A program made the translations under genes and the position numbers. Below, piece by piece: positions 35,683 through 45,342 of a DNA stretch of 64,000 nucleotides (its first letter is position 1; every line of letters starts with the position of its first letter). Source of the DNA: Candidatus Sericytochromatia bacterium (GTDB lineage: Bacteria > Cyanobacteriota > Sericytochromatia > UBA7694); assembly GCA_018780035.1 (NCBI GenBank), contig JADMKE010000020.1, positions 184,326-248,325 of the forward strand. The letters run 5' to 3'. Below the pieces are notes generated by a model. It did not search any database, was not told the origin of the DNA, and saw only the letters and a program-made list of their open reading frames with translations.

Positions 35683-36414
35683 TTAAGCCATTTGTGAGCG
35701 GTTGCTCACATGGGTGACGTAGCGCTGGGCAATGGCCAGACTTTTGTCCGTCTTGGGATCGTGGCCAAGATTATACGAGGCCACCGTGCGATCCCAATCG
35801 CCCAAGCCAAGGCCCAGATCGCCTTTGATTTTTTCACGTTGGCGGGCCAAAAAAGTCAGGCCGTAATCGATATTAAATTCGAGATCGTATTTAACCCTGG
35901 GAAACACGGCACTTGTGCCATGGGCTTTGTCGTTGATTTGCATCACGCCCCAATCGGTGGATTTGAGAATGCCCTCGCGGACATTGCGGCCTTGAACCAG
36001 CGTGCCTTTGGAGACATCACTCCACATTTTCCAACCACTTTCGTTTCCTGCCATGCCCAAAGCCACCTGTTCGGGGATGCCTTTTTCACGGGCTTTGACC
36101 TTGATAATTGCTTTGATCACATCACTTTGGTAACGCTCCAAAGAGCCGCCCTGAAAGGGAATTCCATATTTTTGACCCAATTGCGTCAATTGCTGGGACG
36201 GGCTCGAAAACGTCACTGGGGGCGCAGCCACAGGCGTGGTGGTGTGCCTTTGTAAGAGACTGGGGTGCATGAGTTGAAATTGGTCTCGCCCACTGGCAGG
36301 CACCGGAGAAAGCCCTTGAACCAGGGGGGTGGGATGTTCGAGCAGACGGCTAATGGACTGCTGTTGAATCATGGCCAGACCCGAAGGAGAGAGAAGCGGG
36401 AGCGGTTTCAGCAT
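35683..36414 (-). CDS. Lytic transglycosylase-like domain protein without signal peptide
   Basis: A 243-residue protein. Residues 1-75 are low-complexity with prolines, and residues 90-235 are a lysozyme-like transglycosylase domain with the catalytic glutamate in GMAGNESGW (E125), DWGVMQIND, a NIDYGLTFLARQ helix and VASYNLG. Enzymes of this type cut peptidoglycan between MurNAc and GlcNAc. The protein has no Sec or lipoprotein signal, so it would need another secretion route or act after lysis. Convergent with the disordered protein gene. Confidence 0.85.
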   Translation of the reverse strand: MLKPLPLLSPSGLAMIQQQSISRLLEHPTPLVQGLSPVPASGRDQFQLMHPSLLQRHTTTPVAAPPVTFSSPSQQLTQLGQKYGIPFQGGSLERYQSDVIKAIIKVKAREKGIPEQVALGMAGNESGWKMWSDVSKGTLVQGRNVREGILKSTDWGVMQINDKAHGTSAVFPRVKYDLEFNIDYGLTFLARQREKIKGDLGLGLGDWDRTVASYNLGHDPKTDKSLAIAQRYVTHVSNRSQMA

Positions 36415-36557
36415 GGAACCTGCCTATCCTAAAATCAACGATTTCTAGTTGAATACATATGTTATTTATCTAGTTATGCCCGTCCAGGGGCAGATTAATG
36501 CTTATCGGACAGAAAAATTTATACGAATTTCTGTTTTTTTGAGTTATTTTTTAAGGG

Positions 36558-36935
36558 CTAGCGGGTGGCCGACTCAGTTGACTCCAATTCATGGGCCATA
36601 AAAAAATAATAGAGACTCAAAGACATCATTTTGCAATAATTATACAGCACCAGCGGCCAAAAAATGGCACCAAAAGCCACCAAGCCAAACGCCACGGGGT
36701 AACTTACCTGTTTCAGAATCCAGGCTACCATCAGCGGAATCAACCAAAACAAGACAAAAATGGCATACGAGATCGGAATTGCGCTGAGCAAAAATCCATT
36801 GCCGCGATCGAGCACCAATTGGCAATTGGGGCAGGTGGTTGCAAAACCTGTCAGGCGGGCAATCGGTCGATGACCACAGCGGGGACAGCCATTGCTAAGG
36901 GCTTTTAATAAAGCACTGAGACGATTTTTTAACAC
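36558..36935 (-). CDS. DUF983-family membrane protein
   Basis: A 125-residue protein with a zinc-ribbon NGCPRCGHR and TCPNCQLV pair followed by two membrane helices (ISYAIFVLFWLIPLMVAWIL and VAFGLVAFGAIFWPLVLYNY). This is the DUF983 layout, common in Bacteroidetes and proteobacteria; function unknown. Confidence 0.85.
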   Translation of the reverse strand: MLKNRLSALLKALSNGCPRCGHRPIARLTGFATTCPNCQLVLDRGNGFLLSAIPISYAIFVLFWLIPLMVAWILKQVSYPVAFGLVAFGAIFWPLVLYNYCKMMSLSLYYFFMAHELESTESATR

Positions 36936-36975
36936 ATTTTCTTCCTCCGCTCCAGTATATACCTAAGCAAGGCAC

Positions 36976-37003
36976 AAAAAAAAGCCTGTCCAGAAGGACA
37001 GGC
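36976..37003 (-). terminator. Rho-independent terminator (minus strand)
   Basis: On the minus strand, GCCTGTCC-TTCT-GGACAGGC is an eight-base perfect hairpin followed by eight T. It ends the 37089-37739 lipoprotein gene. Confidence 0.88.
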
Positions 37004-37088
37004 CGAGGTTATCCAGATGTTTGGCAACGGACGCTGCCAAATTTAGTTCACACTGTTTCTCAGTGCGCTTTTTAGGCGCACTTTTAAA

Positions 37089-37739
37089 TTAAATGCGCTG
37101 GTATTTCACAGGCATTAAAGCAACTGATGGAGCGGCGCCAAGGGCAGGACGCACAATCCCAATCAGGCGCACACGGGTGCGGTCTTCCAAGCTGGGCAGC
37201 GCATTTAAAGCCTGTCCCTGTTGGCTGACCAAAGGCAGCGATTCGCCTTCGGCCAACAAAAGGCTGGCACCAGACTGCTCATCGCTGTAGATGCCTTCAA
37301 GTTCCACCTGTTTGCCCAAGAGGGCCTGAAAACGGGTGGCTGGCTGAGCCAGAAAACCAGTCTGAGCAGCGGGCACGCTGTTCGATTCGACATAACTCAA
37401 ACGGGCATCTGCTTTGAGGGTTTGCAAAAGTGAAAGCGGAGCCTGGGCGGGAACCACCACCAGATAGAGATCCAAGCCCGTCAGAATCTCTTTTAAATTG
37501 AGATTGTACTGCGAGAGCAATAGCGAACGCTCATTGCGGGTGGTATTCGGCTTAAACTTTAAAAGCAGGGTGACAGCACCGGTCGCGGGCTGCACAAAAC
37601 GCACAGGCTGGGTGGGCAATTTGAGCGAGAGCGGATAATTGGCCTGAATGGGGGTCTGCCCACAGGCGGTCAGTGCCAAAGCGGCAACGGTAAGCATCAA
37701 ACTTCGAAATACAAAGGAAGTCTTTTGAATCATTTTCAA
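37089..37739 (-). CDS. Lipoprotein with an inhibitor I9/propeptide-like domain
   Basis: A 216-residue lipoprotein (signal ending LALTAC, lipidated C26). Residues 50-120 read as a subtilase propeptide/inhibitor I9-like domain: TLLLKFKPNTTRNERSLLL, a helix, then DLYLVVVPAQAPLSLLQTL and DARLSYVESNS, as in fervidolysin-type N-terminal domains. The rest is a small beta domain (VELEGIYSDEQSGASLLLAEG). No peptidase is attached. The start may be TTG 37739 (AGGAG at five bases) or ATG 37733. It has a near-perfect promoter and its own terminator, suggesting a separate, well-expressed gene. Confidence 0.8.
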   Translation of the reverse strand: MKMIQKTSFVFRSLMLTVAALALTACGQTPIQANYPLSLKLPTQPVRFVQPATGAVTLLLKFKPNTTRNERSLLLSQYNLNLKEILTGLDLYLVVVPAQAPLSLLQTLKADARLSYVESNSVPAAQTGFLAQPATRFQALLGKQVELEGIYSDEQSGASLLLAEGESLPLVSQQGQALNALPSLEDRTRVRLIGIVRPALGAAPSVALMPVKYQRI

Positions 37740-37788
37740 CGCGACTCCTTTCTTAACCTAATCTTTAACCATAATTAACTTGTAATTC

Positions 37789-37851
37789 ATTATATTCCGC
37801 CAGACTGAATAATGTCAATAAAATAGAATATAGATTCTTAAAATAGAATAT
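37789..37851 (-). promoter_or_regulatory. Near-consensus promoter with 20-bp-phased upstream repeats
   Basis: On the minus strand TTGACA (37813-37818) and TATAAT (37789-37794) are 18 bases apart, upstream of the I9-like lipoprotein gene. Directly before the -35 lie two identical 13-base repeats, TAAAATAGAATAT on the plus strand at 37819-37831 and 37839-37851, at a period of 20 bases. They could be UP elements or activator sites on the same face of the helix. Confidence 0.65.
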
Positions 37852-37944
37852 TATATACAATAGGTTATATATCACAATTGACACTCCCTGTCAGGCCATG
37901 TTAGTTTTCAGCATTCTCAAGCACAAGAGACACCCAAAAACATC

Positions 37945-39111
37945 ATGAGACAACCTGTTTATCTGGATTACAGCGCAACCACTCCCGTTGACCCCCGTGT
38001 TTTAGAGGCCATGTTGCCCTGGTTTTGCGAGCGTTTTGGCAATCCTGCCAATATCTCTCACAGCTATGGCCGCGAAGCCCTGCAGGCCGTACAAAAGGCC
38101 CGCCAAGAACTGGCCAAACTCTTAAATGCCAAGCCCCATGAAATTGTCTTTACCAGTGGCGCCACCGAGAGCAATAATCTCGCATTTAAAGGCCTATACA
38201 CCTTATTGCCCGAAAAGAACCAGGTCTTGACCGTGGCCACCGAACACAAAGCCGTGCTTTGTTCTGCCCATGCGCTTGAGGCCCAGGGCTTTGAGGTCGA
38301 GGTTTTACCCGTCAATCGCCAAGGTTTTGTCGATCCCGGCCTGCTGGCTGAAAAAATCTCCCCCCGCACGGCTTTGGTCTCGGTCATGATGGTCAATAAC
38401 GAAATTGGCAATCTCCAACCGATTGCCGAGATCGGTGCCCTTTGCCGGGCCCACGATGTGCTCTTTCACTGCGATGCCGTCCAAGGCGGGGGCAAATTGC
38501 CGATCGATGTCGAAGCCCTGCAGATCGACCTGCTCTCGCTCAGTGCCCACAAAATGTATGGCCCCAAAGGCATTGGCTGCCTCTATTTGCGTCATCGCGA
38601 CCCCCTGATTCCGCTCAAAGCCTGCATCGAAGGGGGCGGCCAAGAAGGGGGACTGCGGGCAGGCACGTTGAATATTCCTGGCATTGTGGGCTTTGGCAAA
38701 GCAGCCGAACTGGCCCTTGCCGAACTCGAAGCAGAGCGCCTGCGCCTGCAAACCCTGCGCAATCAGCTTTATCAAGGCATTTTAAACGCCTTGCCCGAGG
38801 TCTATTTGAGCACACCGCTGGAAAGCAGTTCTCCCGCAATATTGCATCTCTGTTTTCCAGGTCTGAGCAAAGGGCGTTTGATTGTCGCCCTGACAGATTT
38901 GGCAATCAGTGCTGGCTCGGCCTGCTCTTCGGCCTCAGGCAAAGCGTCTTATGTCTTAGAGGCTTTGGGGCTGGAATCGGATTTGAGCAACAATGCTCTG
39001 CGTTTTTCTCTGGGCCGTTTTACCACAGCCACCGAAATTGAATCGGCCATCCATTCGGTGATTCAAACGGTTGCCAAGCTCAAGGCCAAGCCCTCCAAAT
39101 TACCGTTTTAA
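37945..39111 (+). CDS. Cysteine desulfurase, NifS/IscS family
   Basis: A 388-residue PLP enzyme. It begins VYLDYSATTPVDPRVLEAM, has the PLP lysine in SAHKMYGPKG (K203) and HCDAVQ, and the catalytic cysteine in AGSACSSASG (C327) on a short loop. It frees sulfur from cysteine for Fe-S cluster or thio-cofactor synthesis. No iscU, iscR, sufE or mnmA is near, so its partner is not clear. Confidence 0.93.
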   Translation: MRQPVYLDYSATTPVDPRVLEAMLPWFCERFGNPANISHSYGREALQAVQKARQELAKLLNAKPHEIVFTSGATESNNLAFKGLYTLLPEKNQVLTVATEHKAVLCSAHALEAQGFEVEVLPVNRQGFVDPGLLAEKISPRTALVSVMMVNNEIGNLQPIAEIGALCRAHDVLFHCDAVQGGGKLPIDVEALQIDLLSLSAHKMYGPKGIGCLYLRHRDPLIPLKACIEGGGQEGGLRAGTLNIPGIVGFGKAAELALAELEAERLRLQTLRNQLYQGILNALPEVYLSTPLESSSPAILHLCFPGLSKGRLIVALTDLAISAGSACSSASGKASYVLEALGLESDLSNNALRFSLGRFTTATEIESAIHSVIQTVAKLKAKPSKLPF

Positions 39112-39123
39112 AAGGCTTATGTC

Positions 39124-41148
39124 TTAAAGATTGGCTTGGGTAATGGGCACTGCCATGACCGTATAACTGAAGATATCGGCTTCTTCTTCAAAGCCCGAAT
39201 TGACCACATGCTCTTGGAAAAAGGTCAGCAATTGGGGATTGGCAAACCCTTTAAAGATATGCATGAGCATGGGATAGCTGAAAAAGTCTGATTCAGGTGG
39301 AAATTGGGCCTGATCAAAGGGCTGGGTCAAACTGCGTACAAAATCCGACTCGGCCGGAGGTAAGCGGTGTTTTTGAACGCTGATCACTTCATAACCCTCA
39401 TGGGCCAAAGCAGCTTTGAGCGATTTGAGCGAATAGCGGAAATAGGACAGGGTCTGTTCCAGGCTATTGCCCGTGACATCCCAACCGTTGAGCAGAGAGA
39501 CGAGATGCGCCCACGTGCTCATATTTTCGACCACCAGCAAGAGCGGTTTGTTGAGGGCTTTGATTTGTCGCCAAAGCGGCGATTGAAAGCCGATCTTTTC
39601 CAGGGTATGCGTCAAAAGCAGCGTTTGCGCCTCTGTTTGCGCAGGCAGAGATTGGTTCCAAAAGACTGATTCCAAGGCATAGTCCTGTTCGAGCAGGTGT
39701 TGCAGGGCCATATCCCCCCTGTGGATTTCCAGGATTTGGCTGTTTTTGGCCACCCAGGCCTGGAGGGTGGGATAAATTTCGGTGGTGTAATAATGCATCA
39801 ACATGCAGCGAAAGAGGGATTGCAACATCAGATGAAAAGAAGAGCGGCGTTTGACACCTGCAAAGGTCTCGCGGTGGAAATGGGAGAGCTCCTCAAAGCT
39901 GTAATGCTGATTGAGATGCAGGTATTGGCCCGTTTCAACCGAATTATAATTGAAGCTGTCCCAGCGCTCATAATCAGGGTCAATCAGTCCACGGGCACGG
40001 CTTTCGGCCCAAACGGCGGTTCCCGGTGTGGCAATCAGCGGAAAAATGCCCGCCACGGGCATCACCGGCTTGTTCTCTTCGATAAACCAATAGGTTTTGG
40101 CCAGGTCTGCGCGGGTCTCGGGGGGCGCGCCAATAATAAAATAGCCACCGACATGAATGCCCACTTGGCGACAGAGTTCAAGCGATTTTTGGTTCTTTGC
40201 AACTGAAGATTTTTTGTCTTTGAGATAGTGCAAAACCGGGTCAGAACCCGCTTCGTAGCCAAAGGAGATCACGGCAATATTCATGCTTTTGAGGATCTGG
40301 GCATATTCTTCGTCAAAAAAGCTGGACTTGGCCATACAGCCAAAGGTCACACGGGTGTGCAGCTTGGCCGCTCGGATCTGATCGGCAATTTCTTTTAAAC
40401 GGCTTTTTTTGGTGACAAACAAATCGTCGGTAATACGGATATGGGTCAGGTTGGGAAAGCGCCTGAGAATATCTTCAATGTCTTCGATCACGCGATCCAC
40501 TGAGTGGTAACGCACCAGATTGGCGGTTTTGCTGTACATGCAAAAGCCACAGGTAAAGGGGCAGCCCCGTGAAGTTGAAAGGGAAGGCATCCACGTAATG
40601 GTCTCTTTTTGTTCGGGCCAAAAGGCCGACATCAAGTCGCGATCAGGCAGGGGCAAGGCATCGAGATCGGGCACACGCTGCCCACAATTCGAGCGTTCCA
40701 GCTCGCCTTGCTCATTCCAGAAAATCAGGCCCGGCACTTCGCGAAAGGCTGAACTGCGCCACTGATTGTGCATATAGTGCTTGACCAGATCTTCCATGAT
40801 CGCCTCGCCCTCGCCAATCACACCCAAGTCCATGGAGCGGTCGAGGTTTTCGGGCAGAGAAGAGACGTGGGGCCCACCCAAGATGATCGGCACATCGGGG
40901 CCCAGCTTGGCGCGGATTTGGCGCGAGCCCTTGATCGCCAAACCATAGGCATAGGTAAAAGCCGAAATTCCCACCAGATCGGGTTTGCGTTCGATCAAAC
41001 GCTCGGCATCCAATTCGAGAAAGACCTCGTCGATCTCGGAAAATTTCTCTTTTAAACTGGAGGCAATATACCCCAAGCCCAAGCTGGGACCACTGTATTT
41101 GATCGTCGGATCGCTGTAATTACCGGGGGCAAATAGGCCAATTTTCAT
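39124..41148 (-). CDS. Cobalamin-binding radical SAM protein (BchE/Elp3-like)
   Basis: A 674-residue protein. Residues 1-150 are a B12-binding-like domain (LGYIASSLKE, GISAFTYAYGL, IILGGPHVSSLPE, GVIGEGE). Residues 185-430 are a radical SAM domain with the cluster cysteines in SRGCPFTCGFC (C196, C200, C203), then ISFGYEAGSDPVL and GYFIIGAPPETRADL. The C-terminal 240 residues are specific to this protein. Enzymes of this class methylate unactivated carbon or build tetrapyrroles and lipids; substrate unknown. Convergent with the cysteine desulfurase gene. Confidence 0.9.
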   Translation of the reverse strand: MKIGLFAPGNYSDPTIKYSGPSLGLGYIASSLKEKFSEIDEVFLELDAERLIERKPDLVGISAFTYAYGLAIKGSRQIRAKLGPDVPIILGGPHVSSLPENLDRSMDLGVIGEGEAIMEDLVKHYMHNQWRSSAFREVPGLIFWNEQGELERSNCGQRVPDLDALPLPDRDLMSAFWPEQKETITWMPSLSTSRGCPFTCGFCMYSKTANLVRYHSVDRVIEDIEDILRRFPNLTHIRITDDLFVTKKSRLKEIADQIRAAKLHTRVTFGCMAKSSFFDEEYAQILKSMNIAVISFGYEAGSDPVLHYLKDKKSSVAKNQKSLELCRQVGIHVGGYFIIGAPPETRADLAKTYWFIEENKPVMPVAGIFPLIATPGTAVWAESRARGLIDPDYERWDSFNYNSVETGQYLHLNQHYSFEELSHFHRETFAGVKRRSSFHLMLQSLFRCMLMHYYTTEIYPTLQAWVAKNSQILEIHRGDMALQHLLEQDYALESVFWNQSLPAQTEAQTLLLTHTLEKIGFQSPLWRQIKALNKPLLLVVENMSTWAHLVSLLNGWDVTGNSLEQTLSYFRYSLKSLKAALAHEGYEVISVQKHRLPPAESDFVRSLTQPFDQAQFPPESDFFSYPMLMHIFKGFANPQLLTFFQEHVVNSGFEEEADIFSYTVMAVPITQANL

Positions 41149-41229
41149 GTGATGCTCATTGCTTTTGATGCCTTATTCTAGTACGTGAAGCAATAGAAAG
41201 TAAAGCACCGAAACACCCCAAAGCCAAAA

Positions 41230-43299
41230 TCAGCCTTTGCGGACGGTGTAGTTCTGGGCTTCGAGCGCGGCAATCACACCTTGCTGGAGTTTTTCGATCT
41301 CATCGGGACCCAGGGTCTGATCCGGGGAAGCAAAAGTGATCGTAAAAGCCAGGCTTTTTTGACCGCTGCCGAGGTTTTCACCCCTGTAGACATCAAAGAG
41401 CTTGATCGCCAAAATTCGCTCAGGGGCAGAAGCCAAAATACAGCTTTCGACATCGGCGATCAGGGTTTGTTCAACGCAAATCAGCGAGATATCAAAAGGC
41501 ACTGTCGGGTATTTTTGAACCCCAGCAAAGCGGTAACCGGCCAAGGGGAGTGTCAAAAGGGTCGTCAGATCGAGTTCGAGCAGGCCCACCCCGGCTTTGA
41601 TCTCCAGGTTTTCGAGCACCTGGGGATGCACCTGGGTCAGACGGCCAATCTGAGTGCCTTCGACCGAAATCTCTGCCGTGCGCCCAGGATGGCACCAGGG
41701 ATCTAGCCTGGTTTCAGTCGCTGGGGGATAGATCTTGACTTGGCCTGCCAGATTGAGCTGGGCGAGCAGATGTTCTGCCTGGCCTTTGATGGCGTAAAAA
41801 GCCTGTTCTGAGCCATTTTTCCAGCTGACGTCAGCCAGCAAGGCACAGAGGGCAAAATTTTCGTGTTCAAAGAGGGTGCCTGTCTGAAATTCGGTCTGAA
41901 ACACGCGTTCCAGCTCATAAATGGCAAAGGACTTCTTAAAGCGCAGGTTCTCAGCGGTAATTTTGAGCATATTGGGCACCAAAGAGGTGCGCAAGAGATT
42001 TTGGTCCGAGGCCAGGGGGTTGGCCAGGGCCAAGTGGTTTTCAGGGCTGAGGCCCACCTGCTGCAAGAGCTTTTCACCGACAAAGGCATAATTCAGCACC
42101 TCGGTAAAGCGCAGGGCCCCCGAGAGGGTCTGACGCAGGGTCTGAATCAAGCTGTGTAAAGCACTGGGGCGCACGGGTGCGACAGGAGTCAGCCGGGCCA
42201 CGGGTTCAATATTGTCGTAACCAAAGACCCGGCCCACCTCTTCGACGAGATCTTCGGGAATGCCAATATCGCCGGTGGCGCGCCAAGACGGGACTTTAAC
42301 CAACAAATCATCGCCTTGGGCTTCGACACCAAATCCCAAACGGGTGAGAATGCCTGTGATTTGCTCTTCGGGCAAAGCGGTGCCCAGTTTGGCATTGATC
42401 CAGCTGTAGCGGGTGGAAATCAGGGGTGTCTCTTTGCCAGAGCGATCACTGTCGGCCAAGCCCCCCACAATCTTGAGTTCAGGGCAGATCTGCTTGAGCA
42501 ATTCAACAAACCGTCGAATGCCGGTTTCGGTCTGCGCAGGGTCGAGGCCTTTTTCAAAACGCATCGAAGACTCGGTGCGAATCGCCAGTTTGGCCGCTGT
42601 GCGCCGCACCGAAGTGGGATGAAAATTGGCGGATTCCAACACCAAGGAGGTGGTATTTTGATCCACCTCACTGTTGGCACCCCCCATTACACCGGCCAGG
42701 GCCACGGCTTTTTCGCCATCGGCGATCACCAGCATCTCGGCGCTGAGGGTGTGTTCGCCGCCGTCGAGGGTGGCCAGGCTTTCGCCGTCGTGGGCCAGGC
42801 GCACGACGATTTTGCCGCCGGCGAGTTTGGAACGGTCAAAGGCGTGCATCGGCTGACCGACTTCGTAGAGCACATAATTGGTCAAATCGACAATATTGTT
42901 GATCGTGCGCGCGCCGACCGCTTCGAGCTTTTCGACCAGCCAAGCAGGCGAAGGCCCCACCTGGATATTGTCGATCACCAGGGCATTGTAACGCGGACAG
43001 AGATCGGCGCTGACCGGCACTTCGACGGCTATCCCGGCAGGCTCCGCAGGCAAGTCGGCCAAAGCCAAAGGTTTAAGGGGCAGGGTATAAATCGCGGCCA
43101 CTTCACGGGCAAAGCCATAATGGCCCCAAAGATCGGGGCGGTGGGTCAAAGACTTGTTGTCGATATCAAAAACCGTATCGCTGCCGTGGCTTTCGTGGCC
43201 TTCGATCTCAGCCGTGGCCATGGTCAATTTGAGGCCCAAAGGGCGTGGGGCCTCGGGAATATCCACATATTCAGCCAGCCAATTGTTTGAAAGTTTCAT
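41230..43299 (-). CDS. pheT: Phenylalanyl-tRNA synthetase beta subunit, short form
   Basis: A 689-residue beta subunit of phenylalanyl-tRNA synthetase. It starts [16 protein letters not shown], then passes at about residue 40 directly to [26 protein letters not shown]. The roughly 110-residue tRNA-binding (EMAP/OB) domain that separates these parts in E. coli and most bacteria is missing. The B3/B4, B5 and catalytic-like parts and the C-terminal anticodon-binding FDX-ACB domain ([15 protein letters not shown] to VRKG) are present. The start at 43299 is one base from the end of pheS; a longer frame from 43362 lies inside pheS. It charges tRNA-Phe together with PheS. Confidence 0.95.
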   Translation of the reverse strand: MKLSNNWLAEYVDIPEAPRPLGLKLTMATAEIEGHESHGSDTVFDIDNKSLTHRPDLWGHYGFAREVAAIYTLPLKPLALADLPAEPAGIAVEVPVSADLCPRYNALVIDNIQVGPSPAWLVEKLEAVGARTINNIVDLTNYVLYEVGQPMHAFDRSKLAGGKIVVRLAHDGESLATLDGGEHTLSAEMLVIADGEKAVALAGVMGGANSEVDQNTTSLVLESANFHPTSVRRTAAKLAIRTESSMRFEKGLDPAQTETGIRRFVELLKQICPELKIVGGLADSDRSGKETPLISTRYSWINAKLGTALPEEQITGILTRLGFGVEAQGDDLLVKVPSWRATGDIGIPEDLVEEVGRVFGYDNIEPVARLTPVAPVRPSALHSLIQTLRQTLSGALRFTEVLNYAFVGEKLLQQVGLSPENHLALANPLASDQNLLRTSLVPNMLKITAENLRFKKSFAIYELERVFQTEFQTGTLFEHENFALCALLADVSWKNGSEQAFYAIKGQAEHLLAQLNLAGQVKIYPPATETRLDPWCHPGRTAEISVEGTQIGRLTQVHPQVLENLEIKAGVGLLELDLTTLLTLPLAGYRFAGVQKYPTVPFDISLICVEQTLIADVESCILASAPERILAIKLFDVYRGENLGSGQKSLAFTITFASPDQTLGPDEIEKLQQGVIAALEAQNYTVRKG

Positions 43300-43300
43300 C

Positions 43301-44347
43301 TTAAAATTGCTCCAAAAACTGCAGATTTCCGCTCTGGAAATAGCGGATGTCGTTGATGCCATAGCGCATCATGACCAGGCGATTGAGGCCCAGACCAAAG
43401 GCAAAGCCGGTATAAACGGTCGGGTCAATATCGCAGTATTTGAGCACATTGGGGTGAATTGCACCACAGGGCAGCAGCTCAACCCAGCCCTCGTATTTAC
43501 AGACGGGGCAGCCATCGCCGCCGCAGATCAGGCAGTTGATATCCAATTCAAAGCCCGGTTCGACAAAGGGAAAATAGCCGGGCCGCAGACGCACTTTGAC
43601 CTCACGCTGAAAAATCTCTTTGAGCAGGACCTTCATGACGTAGATCAGCTCAGCGACTGAGATATTTTTGTCGACCATCAGGCCTTCAACCTGGTAAAAG
43701 GTATTTTCGTGGGAGGCGTCGGTGGCCTCGTAGCGAAAGACGCGGCCTGGAGAGATGCCGCGCAGGGGCGGTTTCTGGGCCTGCATGGCGCGAATCTGAA
43801 CCGAAGAGGTGTGGGTGCGCAAAAGACGGCCATTGGTCAGCCAGAAGGTATCTTGCATATCGCGGGCAGGGTGGTCTTGAGGGATATTCAGGGCCTCAAA
43901 ATTGTGGTAATCGTCTTCGACCTGGGGGCCATCAAAGACCTGAAAGCCCATCGAGCGAAAAATGCTTTCGATCTCGTATTGAATCTGGGTAATCGGGTGC
44001 AAATGGCCAGTGGGCGGCACATGGCCGGGGGCCGTGACATCGATCCATTCCGTGGTGGCGATATCTGTAAAGCGATTGGCTTTTTGAGATTCAGTATGGA
44101 TATTTATCAGACGTGTTACTAATTGTCTCAGCTCATTGACTAAATTTCCAAAAGTCGATTTCTGATCTTTATCGCAATTCGAAACAATTCCGTAATACTC
44201 TTTAACTATCCCTTTTTTTCCTAGGTATTTAGAGCGTAAAGATTCTAGCTCTTCATTATTAGCCACATTGCTAAATTCCGAAGTAGCTTTTTCTGTAGCT
44301 ATTTTTACATCTTTCAATAAATTTTCAAAAGTATTTGTTTCAATCAT
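43301..44347 (-). CDS. pheS: Phenylalanyl-tRNA synthetase alpha subunit
   Basis: A 348-residue alpha subunit with a coiled-coil N-terminus (about 1-85) and the class II catalytic core: [68 protein letters not shown], and [20 protein letters not shown]. It starts at the ATG 44347; the TTG six bases upstream is less likely. The first 80 codons (44100-44347) are clearly AT-rich in contrast to the rest of the gene and to pheT, which points to a recombination point beside the defence island. First gene of the pheS-pheT operon. Confidence 0.95.
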   Translation of the reverse strand: MIETNTFENLLKDVKIATEKATSEFSNVANNEELESLRSKYLGKKGIVKEYYGIVSNCDKDQKSTFGNLVNELRQLVTRLINIHTESQKANRFTDIATTEWIDVTAPGHVPPTGHLHPITQIQYEIESIFRSMGFQVFDGPQVEDDYHNFEALNIPQDHPARDMQDTFWLTNGRLLRTHTSSVQIRAMQAQKPPLRGISPGRVFRYEATDASHENTFYQVEGLMVDKNISVAELIYVMKVLLKEIFQREVKVRLRPGYFPFVEPGFELDINCLICGGDGCPVCKYEGWVELLPCGAIHPNVLKYCDIDPTVYTGFAFGLGLNRLVMMRYGINDIRYFQSGNLQFLEQF

Positions 44348-44353
44348 AGACAA

Positions 44354-44556
44354 GAATTTACCATTTTAAATATTATGGACAGGGTAGTCTAACAATTTAT
44401 GATCGGGCCGGTCAATTGTTTAAAATAAGCAGTTGATCTGCCCCCTTGTCTGAGGGCTGTCAGACAAAGGTTTATTTGAGGGGTGCTGCTGAAGTTTCTG
44501 AGAAATCATACCATCACCGGATTGGCGTCCTACCTAGTGAAAGACGTCAGAAAGAC
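44354..44556. other. Intergenic boundary between pheS and the defence island
   Basis: A 203-base spacer with no gene. It contains a hairpin of arms TTGTCTGA/TCAGACAA (44446-44453 and 44460-44467) without a clear T-tract on either strand, and the presumed pheS promoter. No direct repeats were found that match the other end of the island, and there is no tRNA fragment. Confidence 0.5.
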
Positions 44557-45342
44557 TTAATATTTCGGTAAAATTCGTAGCAGTTTCCTATCAATCAATG
44601 TTTGAAAGTGACTCACAATACTGGCGGCAAGGGATTTATCTTTTATCACCATACCTAATTCAATATTGCGATCATAAGCCGCTTCTGTTAAGTTTGCCGA
44701 AGTGATAAAAACAGACTCCAAATCCACCACCACAGCTTTTGCATGCAGCACTCCCTCTGGCTTGTCTAAATTTAATGATCGTGGGTCATAATAAACCTGA
44801 GGCTGATTTTTACCCGGCCAATTTCTTTTCCAAAAATGTGTAGCATACCTACGGATTAACTCTGTTTCACTGTCACAATTGCCTTGATTTCTCTTAATAT
44901 TCAAAAGCATAGTCACTTTCATGTTTGGATTGTCATCCATGCTACGCGCAAGAATATCAAAGGTTTTTTTTCCATCGTAATAGGTATATGAGCTGATCCA
45001 AATGGATTGATTGGCAGATTGAAAGAGAGCTTCGTAAACTTGTCGGGTATTGCGAGCATACACCCCAGGTACTTCAGGCCCCGACCAGACTAATTCAGGC
45101 TGTGGCATCGACGCTCTTGCCTGCTCTAAAGTACGAATCCAAAGAGCTGCGGAAGAGCCTTGAAACCCCAATTTTTCTAGTTCAAGTAAAGCATTTAATA
45201 GGTTCTCAGTTTCTTGCTGCGTACCAATAATTGCTTTTAATTGAGAGTTTGAATAAGGGGGAGTAATGACATTTGCGTCTAGCGCTTTAATGAGTCGCTC
45301 ACGCAAATGAATGGGCAAAGAAATGAAAATTTCTTTTATCAC
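44557..45342 (-). CDS. drmC: DISARM protein DrmC, phospholipase D-like
   Basis: A 261-residue protein of the phospholipase D superfamily. It has SIWISSYTYYDGKK and the HKD-type motif HAKAVVVD with FITSANLTEAAYDRNIELG after it. In DISARM, DrmC carries this domain and sits at the 3' end of the operon, as here. PLD domains of this type can act as nucleases, although DrmC is reported as dispensable in some systems. Overlaps drmB by four bases (ATGA). Confidence 0.88.
   Translation of the reverse strand: MIKEIFISLPIHLRERLIKALDANVITPPYSNSQLKAIIGTQQETENLLNALLELEKLGFQGSSAALWIRTLEQARASMPQPELVWSGPEVPGVYARNTRQVYEALFQSANQSIWISSYTYYDGKKTFDILARSMDDNPNMKVTMLLNIKRNQGNCDSETELIRRYATHFWKRNWPGKNQPQVYYDPRSLNLDKPEGVLHAKAVVVDLESVFITSANLTEAAYDRNIELGMVIKDKSLAASIVSHFQTLIDRKLLRILPKY

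Noticed and set aside
42316..43290. Long plus-strand open frame (324 codons) inside pheT
   Set aside because: It is antisense to clear pheT coding sequence; its His/Gln/Gly-rich composition is what GC-skewed third codon positions produce on the opposite strand, and it has no ribosome site.
44446..44467. Hairpin TTGTCTGA/TCAGACAA after drmC as a terminator
   Set aside because: No T-tract follows on either strand, so it is only noted as a dyad.
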